From positions 1-33,280 of the forward strand of contig JAEULI010000047.1 of NCBI GenBank assembly GCA_016793845.1: a stretch of DNA of 33,280 nt, read 5' to 3'. The notes below the pieces were generated by a model. That model was not told where the DNA came from, did no database searches, and worked only from the letters and a program-made list of their open reading frames with translations. The first letter of the stretch is position 1; each line of letters begins with the position of its first letter. The position numbers and the translations under genes are program-made. This DNA comes from Sphingosinicella sp. Its GTDB lineage: Bacteria > Pseudomonadota > Alphaproteobacteria > Sphingomonadales > Sphingomonadaceae. Of this stretch, positions 14,195-23,504 are shown piece by piece.

Positions 14195-16288
14195 TCAGCG
14201 CTTGCCGAGCGTTTCCGAAAAGAACTCAGCCTGATCGTGCCACAGCTGCTGCCATGCCGAGAAGCGGATCAGCCCATGAGACTCGCCGGGCAGCAGAACG
14301 GTGCGCACATCTACACCCTGCCGCCGCAGCTTCTGCGCGAGGTCGACCGTCTCGCGCACGTCCACATTCATGTCGTTGTCGCCGCTGAACAGCAGCACGG
14401 GCGAGCGCCAGCCCGCCACCGCGCCGAGCGGCGAGGCCGCAAGCGCCGCCGCCTTGTCCGCCTCACCCACACCAAAGAACTTGCTGGGGTTGAGGTGGCC
14501 CGGCACCGGCGACGGCCAGCTCCAGTCGAACACGCCGTGGATCGCGGAGCCCGCCGCGAACAGATCGGAGTTCCGCGCCAGCGCCTGCCCGGTCAGCAGC
14601 CCGCCGTAGGAGCCGCCCCAGATGCCGATGCGCTTCGCGTCCACGTCCGCGCGCGCGGCGAGCCAGCGCCCCGCCCCCAGCACGTCGGCGTATTCGGAAG
14701 CCTTGCGCCACGCCCGCCCCGGTGCCTCCCGGAAATCCCGCCCGTAGCCGACACCCGAGCGGTAGTTGAGCGCGAGCACCACATAGCCCATCTCCGCGAG
14801 CCGCCGGTTCATCGCATAGTCGTTCGCGTAATATCCGCTGAAGTGGAATCCCGCGAACATCTGCCGCGTCGGCCCACCGTGCACATAGACGAGCGCCGGG
14901 TGCGGCCCCTTGCCCTTCGGCAGGAAAAGCTGCCCCGGCACGCTCTCTCCATCCGAGGCCGCGAGACGCACCTGTTGCGGCGGCGGCGCCGCGAAACTGT
15001 GGCGATAGCCATAATCCGCGGGCGTCTCCGCATATGCCACCTTACCCGTCGCACTATCCACGATGCGCAGCATGGCGGAAGCGTCCACCCCACCGCCCGT
15101 CATCGCGACATGCCGCCCGTCGCCCGCCGCGCTCGCCAGCGCCAGCACGACGTCCTTCGTTTCCACCGCGCGCTCGCGCCCGCTGGAAACGGTGATGAGC
15201 GAGGCCTGCCGTGTATCGAGATCGCGACAGTTGTGGATGACGAACAGCGTGTCCGGCGCGGCAAGCTCGCTTTCCGCGACCTCGCACTTTTCACCCGTCA
15301 GCGCGCGCACCTTGCCGCCCGCCGTACTCGCCGCATAGAGCCGCGCCCAGCCGTCCTCCTCGGCGCGGAACACAACGGTCTTACTGTCGGACCAGCGCAG
15401 CAGCCCCTCGTCGTCGTCGGAAATGAACGAGCCCCCGCGCGGCCCCGATTGCCAGAGCGTCTTCGCCCTACCCCCATTTGCGCCCCCACTCGCCGCCACC
15501 GTCTCCACGGCGACGGACTGGTTTTCGAGATTGTCGTAGGTCACCGTGTGCTCGCGCCCCGGCCAGCGGAGGTACGCAATGGACTTGCCGTCCGGCGAAA
15601 GCACCGGGTGGCTGAGCCGATCCGCCCCCGTTACCAGCCACTCCACGCGGTCGCTGCCGAGCGTATGGCGGCCGAGGAAGGACCAGCCGCCGCGATCCTG
15701 CACGAAGTAGAAGCTCTTCCCGTCCGCCGCCCAGGCGCGCTGCGCGAAGGCCGCGCCGCCGCGCACCAGCATCTCCGGCTTCGCATCAGCGGCGCCGGCA
15801 CCAACGGCCACGGCCCACAGGTCCGCCCCGCTCCGGTAAACGAGCCGCGACCCGTCCGGCGTGAATTCCGGCGAAGCCCCCTCGCCGATCTTCACAGGCG
15901 CCGCACCGCCCGCACTGGAGACGAGCCACAGCGTCGCCTTCGGCGGCGTGATGAGGCTCGCCGGGTTATACCCGCCCGCCGCGAACCCCGTGGTGAAAGC
16001 GACCCACGCACCGTCGGGTGAAATCTGGATGCCAGTGATCGGCGTGCCGTCCACATCGCTTTGCGTAAACAGCGCCGTGCGCTTGAAGCCGGGCCCCGAT
16101 GCGGCGAAGAGCTGCGTCTTGTCGCCCTGCTGCACCGTCCACGCGAAGGCGCCCGCGCGTGCCGCGCTGATCTCGGTCGCCATCGGGAAGGAGAGGAACG
16201 CCGTGTCGTCTTTGGCGGAGGCGGCAGAAGCCGCTGCCAGCGCTGAGACGGAAAGCACAAAACTGGAAACGAAAGACGAGACGCGCAT
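14195..16288 (-). CDS. Secreted S9-family (prolyl oligopeptidase-type) peptidase
   Basis: A 697-residue exported enzyme. The signal peptide ends near ASA|KD. Residues about 40-400 are a beta-propeller of PD40/WD40-like repeats (GAWVAFTTG, GSRLVYRSG, GKSIAYLRW); residues about 430-697 are the alpha/beta-hydrolase domain. The likely catalytic triad is Ser560 in GGSYGG, Asp639 in GDNDMNVDV and His671 in GESHGL. S9 enzymes cleave short peptides, often dipeptidyl- or acylaminoacyl-peptidase-like, here in the periplasm. ATG 16288 was preferred to GTG 16294 because the GGAGGGGG ribosome site then has a normal five-base spacing. Confidence 0.92.
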   Translation of the reverse strand: MRVSSFVSSFVLSVSALAAASAASAKDDTAFLSFPMATEISAARAGAFAWTVQQGDKTQLFAASGPGFKRTALFTQSDVDGTPITGIQISPDGAWVAFTTGFAAGGYNPASLITPPKATLWLVSSAGGAAPVKIGEGASPEFTPDGSRLVYRSGADLWAVAVGAGAADAKPEMLVRGGAAFAQRAWAADGKSFYFVQDRGGWSFLGRHTLGSDRVEWLVTGADRLSHPVLSPDGKSIAYLRWPGREHTVTYDNLENQSVAVETVAASGGANGGRAKTLWQSGPRGGSFISDDDEGLLRWSDSKTVVFRAEEDGWARLYAASTAGGKVRALTGEKCEVAESELAAPDTLFVIHNCRDLDTRQASLITVSSGRERAVETKDVVLALASAAGDGRHVAMTGGGVDASAMLRIVDSATGKVAYAETPADYGYRHSFAAPPPQQVRLAASDGESVPGQLFLPKGKGPHPALVYVHGGPTRQMFAGFHFSGYYANDYAMNRRLAEMGYVVLALNYRSGVGYGRDFREAPGRAWRKASEYADVLGAGRWLAARADVDAKRIGIWGGSYGGLLTGQALARNSDLFAAGSAIHGVFDWSWPSPVPGHLNPSKFFGVGEADKAAALAASPLGAVAGWRSPVLLFSGDNDMNVDVRETVDLAQKLRRQGVDVRTVLLPGESHGLIRFSAWQQLWHDQAEFFSETLGKR

Positions 16289-16360
16289 GAACACCCCCTC
16301 CTGCTGAGCGAAGGGCGTGGTACGCGCGGAGGCTACCGCGCAATTCTCCCTTCGGGCGCT

Positions 16361-16642
16361 TTATGTCCCGATCTTATCCGAGCGAACCTGATTGGCAAAT
16401 GCCTTCCGGGACTTCGCGACGATCGCCCCTCCGTCGTCGTCCCAGCGCATCAGCGAGAGTTTCATGGCGCGGGCGCGCAGGCGGCGGTCCGGGAAGTGGC
16501 GGTGCGGGTAGGCGTGAGAGTCGAGCCTGCGCCCGAGCCGGTGAATTTCCGACTCGTACTGTGCAAGCAGGTGCGGTTCGATGGCCGCGTCACGCCGCAT
16601 GATGGCGATCTGCTCCTGGCGGAGGAGTCGGTTCAGGTCCAT
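16361..16642 (-). CDS. Small basic protein, unknown function
   Basis: I do not recognise this 93-residue protein. It is very rich in Arg and His (HRLGRRLDSHAYPHRHFPDRRLRARAMKLSLMRWDDDG), with a helical N-terminal part (LNRLLRQEQIAIMRRDAAIEPHLLAQYESEIHRL) and no membrane segment, suggesting a cytosolic, perhaps nucleic-acid-associated protein. ATG 16642 follows GAAGGGA; a longer in-frame reading to 17032 would run through the neighbouring DUF1508 gene and is not supported. It begins 35 bases after the end of that gene, so the two are likely co-transcribed. Confidence 0.65.
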   Translation of the reverse strand: MDLNRLLRQEQIAIMRRDAAIEPHLLAQYESEIHRLGRRLDSHAYPHRHFPDRRLRARAMKLSLMRWDDDGGAIVAKSRKAFANQVRSDKIGT

Positions 16643-16677
16643 GAGGTTCCCTTCAGGCTGGCGGTGTCGTACGCCGA

Positions 16678-17010
16678 TCAGGCGTATTGCAAGGCGTCGC
16701 GAATTTTGGCGCCGGCCGCTCTGGAGCGCAGCATGTCGATAGCGGCGCGGCATTCGACCTCGCTCCGATATCCGGAGGCCCGCGCCATAATCGTCCCGTT
16801 CGGCGCGCAGAAGCGCCAACGCCAGTCCCCACCGCAGTGTATGGTGGAAGTCAGCCTTTTCTCTTCCCCGCAATAGATCTCGAAATAGCAGACCGGCGTG
16901 AGGTTCAGTCTCAGTTCCGAATAACCGGTATCGCCGATCTCTTCCGGCGCCGGTTCCCCGCCAGCGAATGAAGACAGCGAATATGTTTCGCGTTTTACAA
17001 TTGAAAGCAC
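16678..17010 (-). CDS. DUF1508-like (YegP-related) protein
   Basis: A 110-residue cytosolic protein. The C-terminal half has a DUF1508 pattern: YFEIYCGEEKR, then DWRWRFCAPNGTIMARASGYRSEVECRAAIDMLRSRA. That is one YegP unit with an insertion after the first strand. The N-terminal 30 residues (SLSSFAGGEPAPEEIGDTGYSEL) are unlike the family. I chose GTG 17010, six bases after GGGAGA; reading further upstream to 17238 gives sequence that looks non-coding. DUF1508 function is unknown. The 133 bases upstream (17011-17143) are comparatively AT-rich and probably hold its promoter. Confidence 0.7.
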   Translation of the reverse strand: MLSIVKRETYSLSSFAGGEPAPEEIGDTGYSELRLNLTPVCYFEIYCGEEKRLTSTIHCGGDWRWRFCAPNGTIMARASGYRSEVECRAAIDMLRSRAAGAKIRDALQYA

Positions 17011-17143
17011 ACGATTTCTCCCGAATGTGCAAGCGGGAGCATGGTGTCTCTCAGTCACGAGATGCTTGCGGCCGGAAATCGGGTGATAAAGACTGATATC
17101 ATATTTTCCGATTCGCGGCGAACGCCAAATCAGGTCTGTGCCA

Positions 17144-17404
17144 TCAACGCGGCATGTTTCCAGATTTCTTCCGGTCGGCCTTGTGGATGCGGCCGAGCTC
17201 TTCCGCATCGACTTCGAAGGCATAGGCCTTTCCCCCACGACGCACGTAGAGGAAGGCAGAAACCACTTTCGGTGATCCGCCGTCGTTCGGGATGGAATCC
17301 GTGTCCACCTCCACCTGATATTCGCCCGCGGGCAGCGTGCCGTCGACTCCGCCTATGGTGAAGGCGTTGGCGAAGGCCAGCGTCCAGCGTTCGGTCGCCT
17401 TCAT
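17144..17404 (-). CDS. Small protein of unknown function
   Basis: An 86-residue protein I do not recognise. It reads as beta strands: RWTLAFANAFTIGGVDGTLPAGEYQVEVDTDSI and then VVSAFLYVRRGGKAYAFEVDAEEL, ending in a basic tail. TLPAGEYQVE resembles short beta-sandwich modules found in small alphaproteobacterial proteins, but no function follows. Its ATG overlaps the stop of the upstream gene (17401-17404, ATGA), so the two are translationally coupled and probably act together. Confidence 0.7.
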   Translation of the reverse strand: MKATERWTLAFANAFTIGGVDGTLPAGEYQVEVDTDSIPNDGGSPKVVSAFLYVRRGGKAYAFEVDAEELGRIHKADRKKSGNMPR

Positions 17405-17622
17405 TTTCCGGCGGCGGCAAGTTCGCGTTCCACGTCGCGGGCGAGCTTGGCGGCGCGCACTTTCTCCCCCTCCAGCAGGTTATGGGTGTGCTGCCGCGCG
17501 AGTTCGATCCAGCGATCACGCGCAAGGATCGCCTGTTTACGCACGTTCGTGAGCATGGCCTCGGCAATGGCGCGCTGGGCCTCGGCGATGCGTTCCTCGT
17601 AGAATGCTGTCTGGTCTTTCAC
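17401..17622 (-). CDS. Small helical protein of unknown function
   Basis: A 73-residue, strongly helical protein with alternating charge (FYEERIAEAQRAIAEAMLTNVRKQAI, then KVRAAKLARDVERELAAAGK), likely a coiled coil or helical hairpin. I cannot place it in a family. It starts with GTG 17622, with only a weak ribosome site, and overlaps the next gene by four bases. The pair 17401-17622 / 17144-17404 looks like a two-gene operon of a helical and a beta-type small protein; it lacks features that would identify it as a toxin-antitoxin system. Confidence 0.7.
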   Translation of the reverse strand: MKDQTAFYEERIAEAQRAIAEAMLTNVRKQAILARDRWIELARQHTHNLLEGEKVRAAKLARDVERELAAAGK

Positions 17623-17651
17623 GCCAAGGCTCTTTCGGTTGAGACCGGCTG

Positions 17652-17813
17652 TCAGCCGATCAGGTCATAAACGATCTGCCGAAGCTGCTGGCGCGTCAGC
17701 CCGCTGGGCTCGCGCCGCGCGCCTTTGGGGGGCGCTGTATTCGGCGTAGGTGAAGTCGTGCGGCGCGCCGGGTGCCGGCGTCCGTTGGTCTTGTAGGTTT
17801 GCATATCTGTCAT
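17652..17813 (-). CDS. Short basic protein, unknown
   Basis: A 53-residue protein, disordered and basic at the front (NGRRHPARRTTSPTPNTAPPKGARREP) with a short helix at the end (LTRQQLRQIVYDLIG). ATG 17813 was chosen; ATG 17804 is an alternative, and neither has a good ribosome site. It lies between cspA and the two coupled small genes on the same strand. Coding status is plausible but not secure. Confidence 0.45.
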   Translation of the reverse strand: MTDMQTYKTNGRRHPARRTTSPTPNTAPPKGARREPSGLTRQQLRQIVYDLIG

Positions 17814-17923
17814 TTTTCTTGGCCGCCGGTCAGGCGGCGTATTTCCGGTGAAGCGTGCTGGCTTCACAACCGTGGGGACGGCCCGGCGAACCTCGCCGGA
17901 CCTCCCGCCAAGCGCGCGGGCGC

Positions 17924-18130
17924 TCAGGCCGATTTCAGGCTCACCGCACTCGTGCGGCCGCGCTGATCGCGCTCCAGCTCATAGCTGACGCGCTGGTCCT
18001 TATCGAGCGTCTCCATGCCCGCCATCTGAACGGCGGTAATGTGGACGAACGCGTCTTCGCCGGCGCCTTCCGGCGCGATGAAGCCGTAGCCCTTCTGGGC
18101 GTTGAAGAATTTTACAGTGCCGATAGGCAT
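17924..18130 (-). CDS. Cold-shock domain protein (CspA family)
   Basis: A 68-residue single cold-shock domain. RNP1 is KGYGFI and RNP2 is DAFVHI; it begins GTVKFFNAQKGYGFI as CspA proteins do, and ends with RGRTSAVSL. It binds single-stranded RNA/DNA and melts RNA structure. ATG 18130 has a weak ribosome site. A promoter candidate about 130-155 bases upstream predicts a long 5' leader, as in cold-inducible csp genes, although many alphaproteobacterial copies are expressed constitutively. Confidence 0.95.
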   Translation of the reverse strand: MPIGTVKFFNAQKGYGFIAPEGAGEDAFVHITAVQMAGMETLDKDQRVSYELERDQRGRTSAVSLKSA

Positions 18131-18255
18131 GTCTTTGTCTCAGTATTCAAATCATGATCGTACCCGCGCACCACATGGCGGCGGGTGCCGAGAGGCCGGT
18201 GTTCTGAAAAGGGGTGCCGGAGCGCCGCAATCCGTCGCGCGCAACGTCAGCCTCG

Positions 18256-18286
18256 CTTATATAGAGCATGTGGGGTCAATTTACAA
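18256..18286 (-). promoter_or_regulatory. Candidate cspA promoter
   Basis: On the minus strand TTGTAA (18286-18281), a 17-bp spacer and TATATA (18263-18258) lie upstream of the cold-shock gene; a better TATAAG overlaps at 18261-18256. Initiation near 18250 would give a leader of about 120 bases. Confidence 0.5.
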
Positions 18287-18472
18287 TGTCGGCGCCGGAT
18301 CGGCATCTGTCCCCGCCCGCGCCAGTCAACATTTTGACAAGGCCACCCTCGACTTTCGTCCCCTTCCCAACCCGGCTCCCCTTCGCTAAAGCAGCCGCGA
18401 CTCCGGCGGTTGCTGCGCTGCAATAGGGCGCCTCCGGCCGGGCCGAACGGCAAAGACAAGGGGATCGTGAAG

Positions 18473-21154
<2,682 letters not shown>

Positions 21155-21186
21155 GGCTTGGCTTCGGTCAGGGCCGAAAGGTCAAG

Positions 21187-21224
21187 AAAAGGGCGGGCGC
21201 CGAAAGGTTGCCCGCCCTTTTCTT
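21187..21224. terminator. Bidirectional intrinsic terminator (acnA / HAD gene)
   Basis: Perfect 12-bp inverted repeat AAAAGGGCGGGC (21187-21198) and GCCCGCCCTTTT (21210-21221) with an 11-base loop. The T and A tracts on either side let it serve both converging genes; acnA ends 32 bases before it and the HAD gene ends at its edge. Confidence 0.88.
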
Positions 21225-21892
21225 TACTGCCATTCGATCACCTGCCAGCCGCGCGTCTCGGCGACCGCGCGCAGTTTGGGTGTCGGGTTGATCGCGAAGC
21301 CTTCGTCCGCCCATTCGAACATCGGGGCGTCGCTGTGGTGGTCCGAAAAGAAGCGCACATGCAGTGTCTCGCGCGGCGGCAACGCCTCGGCCACCATGTC
21401 ACGCTTCGCACCGTCGTAGCAGTTTTCGCCGTCCAGTTTCGCAAGCACCGCGCCCGATGCGTCGAGGTGCGATTTCGTGCCGACTACGTGCTCCACGCCG
21501 AGCCGCGCAGCGATGGCGTGGACGTAGAACGTGTAGGAGGCCGTGGCGATCACCACGATGCGTCCTTCCGCCTTCTCGGCATCGATCCGCGCCTGCGCAC
21601 CCCGGAACGTGCGTCCCGGCACCATGCGGCGCGCGAAGCCCTCGGCGCGCGGCGCGATCCGCTCCATCGGCACGCGTCTGCCCATCAGTAACCGGTGGTT
21701 GATCTCTTTCAGCCGCCCCCGGCTCACGAACCCCGCGACATACGCCGCGCCCGCCAGCAGCGACACGGGCAGAAACAGCAGCCGCCACGGCGCCTCGTGC
21801 CACGCCCAGTAGATCAGCCAGGGCGAATAGGAGCCGCCCCGCGTGATCGTTCTGTCCATGTCGAAAACGGAATAGCGAACCGGCGTGATCAA
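21224..21892 (-). CDS. HAD-superfamily phosphatase (IB subfamily)
   Basis: A 222-residue cytosolic HAD hydrolase. Motif 1 is FDMDRT with nucleophile Asp11 and Asp13; motif 2 is the VVIATASYTF region; motif 3/4 is GENCYDGAKRD followed by FFSDHHSDAPMFEWAD. A helical cap of the SerB/IB type (AWHEAPWRLLFLPVSLLAG) follows motif 1 and is unusually hydrophobic. Relatives act on phosphoserine, lysophospholipids or similar monophosphates. The start is TTG 21892, which overlaps the stop of the upstream PLP gene (TTGA) and has GGAGG four bases ahead, so the odd start is well supported and coupled. Confidence 0.87.
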   Translation of the reverse strand: MITPVRYSVFDMDRTITRGGSYSPWLIYWAWHEAPWRLLFLPVSLLAGAAYVAGFVSRGRLKEINHRLLMGRRVPMERIAPRAEGFARRMVPGRTFRGAQARIDAEKAEGRIVVIATASYTFYVHAIAARLGVEHVVGTKSHLDASGAVLAKLDGENCYDGAKRDMVAEALPPRETLHVRFFSDHHSDAPMFEWADEGFAINPTPKLRAVAETRGWQVIEWQ

Positions 21893-23190
21893 ACGGCCTC
21901 CAACGCTTGCCTGAAGTCCGCGATCAGGTCGTCGACATGCTCGACGCCGATCGAAACCCGCACCAGATTGTCGCTGATCCCGAGCTCCGCCTTGCGGGCA
22001 TCGGGCACGGAAAGGTGCGTCATCGCGGCGGGGTGACTGGCAAGGCTTTCGGTTCCGCCGAGCGAGACGGCGAGCTTCACCAACTTCAGGTTATCAAGCA
22101 AGCGAAACGCCTCTGCCTCCCCGCCCTTCACGATTACCGAGAAGGTCGAACCCGAACCGGTGCAGTGGCGATCGTAGATATCACGCTGGGCACTGCCGGG
22201 TTCGAGGAAACCGAGGTAACCGACGCGCTCGATCTTCGGGTGATCGCGCAGAAATGCACACAGCGTCCGGGCGTTGCTTTCCGCGCGCTCCATACGAAGC
22301 TGCACGGTTTCGAGGCTGCGCAGCAGCATCCACGAGGTGTGCGGATCGGTGATCGTGCCGATGGTATTGCGCAGCGCGAGGATCGACGCGAGCGCGGCCT
22401 TGGTGCCGATACAGGCGCCGCCGACAAGATCGGAATGGCCACCAACATACTTGGTAAGTGAATAGATCGAGATGTCCGCGCCGTGCCGCGTCGGCGCCTG
22501 AAAAACCGGGCCGAGGAATGTGTTGTCACACATGATGACCGGCTTCTCACCCTCCGCGAACACCGCGTCGCGCGCCGCAGCGACCGCCTCGATATCGACG
22601 AGATCGTTCGTGGGATTCGCGGGGCTTTCGAGGTAGATCACTGAAACACGGCCCTTGGCCTTCGCCGCGCGCAACGTCTCCTCGATCGCCTCCCGACTCG
22701 CCGACGCGCGAAAATCCATCCAGCCGACCGAGAACTTGCCGATCACGGCATCGATCAGCTTTTCGGTCGCGGCGTAGAGCGGCGCGGAGTGCACGATGAT
22801 GTCGCCGGGCCGCACCCACGCCAGCAGCGCCGTGGTGATGGCCGACATACCGGTCGAGAAAACGAGCGCATCTTCAGCGCCTTCCCACAGCGCCAGCCGG
22901 TCTTCGAGGATTTCCTGATCAGGGCCGTTGAAGCGACCATAGACGAGACCCTCGGCGCCGCCCGGGCGCCGGCCGATGATACCTTCGAAGAAGCGCTTGC
23001 CGTCCGCCGCGCTTTCGAAAACGTAGGTGGAGGTGAGGAAGATCGGCGGCTTCAGCGAGCCTTCGGACAACGCCGGATCATAGCCATAGCCCATCATCAG
23101 CGTAGACGGATGGAGCGGACGCCCGCCAAGCTCCAGCGACTGCGGCTTCATCGCGCGGCGGCGCGCCGGCGGCGGTTCTGCATCCGTCAT
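21889..23190 (-). CDS. Cys/Met-metabolism PLP enzyme (cystathionine gamma-synthase/lyase family)
   Basis: A 433-residue fold-type I PLP enzyme of the trans-sulfuration group. The cofactor lysine is Lys247 in YSLTKYVGGHSD; YGRFNGPDQEILEDRLALWEGAEDALVFSTGMSAI gives the phosphate-binding/substrate loop, ESPANPTN and CDNTFLGPVFQ the PLP-Asp region, and SLGGTESLASHPAAMTH the substrate-carboxylate Arg-loop equivalent. Family members make cystathionine or homocysteine, or cleave cystathionine or methionine; sequence alone does not decide. It differs from plain MetB by an N-terminal extension (GGRPLHPSTLMMGYGYDP). It starts 74 bases after the upstream terminator and is coupled to the HAD gene. Confidence 0.88.
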   Translation of the reverse strand: MTDAEPPPARRRAMKPQSLELGGRPLHPSTLMMGYGYDPALSEGSLKPPIFLTSTYVFESAADGKRFFEGIIGRRPGGAEGLVYGRFNGPDQEILEDRLALWEGAEDALVFSTGMSAITTALLAWVRPGDIIVHSAPLYAATEKLIDAVIGKFSVGWMDFRASASREAIEETLRAAKAKGRVSVIYLESPANPTNDLVDIEAVAAARDAVFAEGEKPVIMCDNTFLGPVFQAPTRHGADISIYSLTKYVGGHSDLVGGACIGTKAALASILALRNTIGTITDPHTSWMLLRSLETVQLRMERAESNARTLCAFLRDHPKIERVGYLGFLEPGSAQRDIYDRHCTGSGSTFSVIVKGGEAEAFRLLDNLKLVKLAVSLGGTESLASHPAAMTHLSVPDARKAELGISDNLVRVSIGVEHVDDLIADFRQALEAV

Positions 23191-23265
23191 ATCCGCAACC
23201 TAACCCTCTGCCTCCCTATCTGCAACGAATACGCCCCCGGACGGAGTCGGCGGATCGCCGGCCAA

Positions 23266-23295
23266 TAAAAAAAGCCCCCGAGCGGGGGCTTTTCT
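23266..23295 (-). terminator. Intrinsic terminator of the 26-residue gene
   Basis: GCCCCC-GAGC-GGGGGC stem flanked by A and T tracts (AAAAAAA at 23267-23273, TTTT at 23290-23293). On the minus strand the hairpin is followed by seven T, a textbook terminator 40 bases after the small gene's stop, separating it from the PLP gene. Confidence 0.9.
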
Positions 23296-23335
23296 TGTTG
23301 AGAGCGGCAGCGACGCCGCTCCTAGACTGCAGCGC

Positions 23336-23416
23336 CTAGAGGTAGCTGCCGCCGAACAGCCAGTCCCAGAAACCCTTCGCGGGCTGAGCCGGCTTACGAG
23401 TCGCATTCGTACGCAT
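23336..23416 (-). CDS. 26-residue small protein, unknown function
   Basis: A very short gene, below normal annotation cut-offs. ATG 23416 has GGGGA six bases upstream, the frame is 26 codons plus TAG, and a strong intrinsic terminator follows at once, so the gene has its own transcript end. The peptide has a basic, Thr/Pro/Ala-rich first half (RKPAQPAKG) and an aromatic, amphipathic end GFWDWLFGGSYL, which could sit on a membrane or act as a short binding motif. I cannot place it in a family. It lies between the EAL-domain gene and the PLP gene on the same strand; an 88-base AT-rich gap upstream can hold a promoter. Confidence 0.65.
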   Translation of the reverse strand: MRTNATRKPAQPAKGFWDWLFGGSYL

Positions 23417-23439
23417 TTTTGTTCCCCAGCATCACAGTA

Positions 23440-23454
23440 ATGGCAAACTGCCAT
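23440..23454. repeat. Short perfect palindrome upstream of the small gene
   Basis: ATGGCA-AAC-TGCCAT, a 6-bp inverted repeat 24 bases before ATG 23416. It could be an operator or a leader hairpin of the small gene; function is unknown. Confidence 0.4.
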
Positions 23455-23504
23455 GCCGGTATTTATGCTTAACGAATATGGTTTACAAGCATTAACCGTT
23501 AAAA

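Noticed and set aside
14237-16021. 594-codon plus-strand frame opposite the S9 peptidase
   Set aside because: Antisense shadow of a gene with an intact catalytic triad and signal peptide.
16361-17032. Single 223-codon protein across two small genes
   Set aside because: The upstream part lies over the DUF1508-like gene in another frame and looks non-coding; only the last 93 codons, from ATG 16642 with a ribosome site, look real.
17401-17404. Toxin-antitoxin reading of the two overlapping small genes
   Set aside because: Neither protein shows a recognisable toxin fold or DNA-binding antitoxin motif; coupling alone is not evidence.
18334-18339. Perfect TTGACA upstream of acnA
   Set aside because: No -10 hexamer at 16-19 bp, so I did not list it as a promoter.
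23191-23265. Possible SAM-type riboswitch before the PLP gene
   Set aside because: Only about 74 bases separate the terminator from the start codon, and I see no SAM-II-like pseudoknot pattern.
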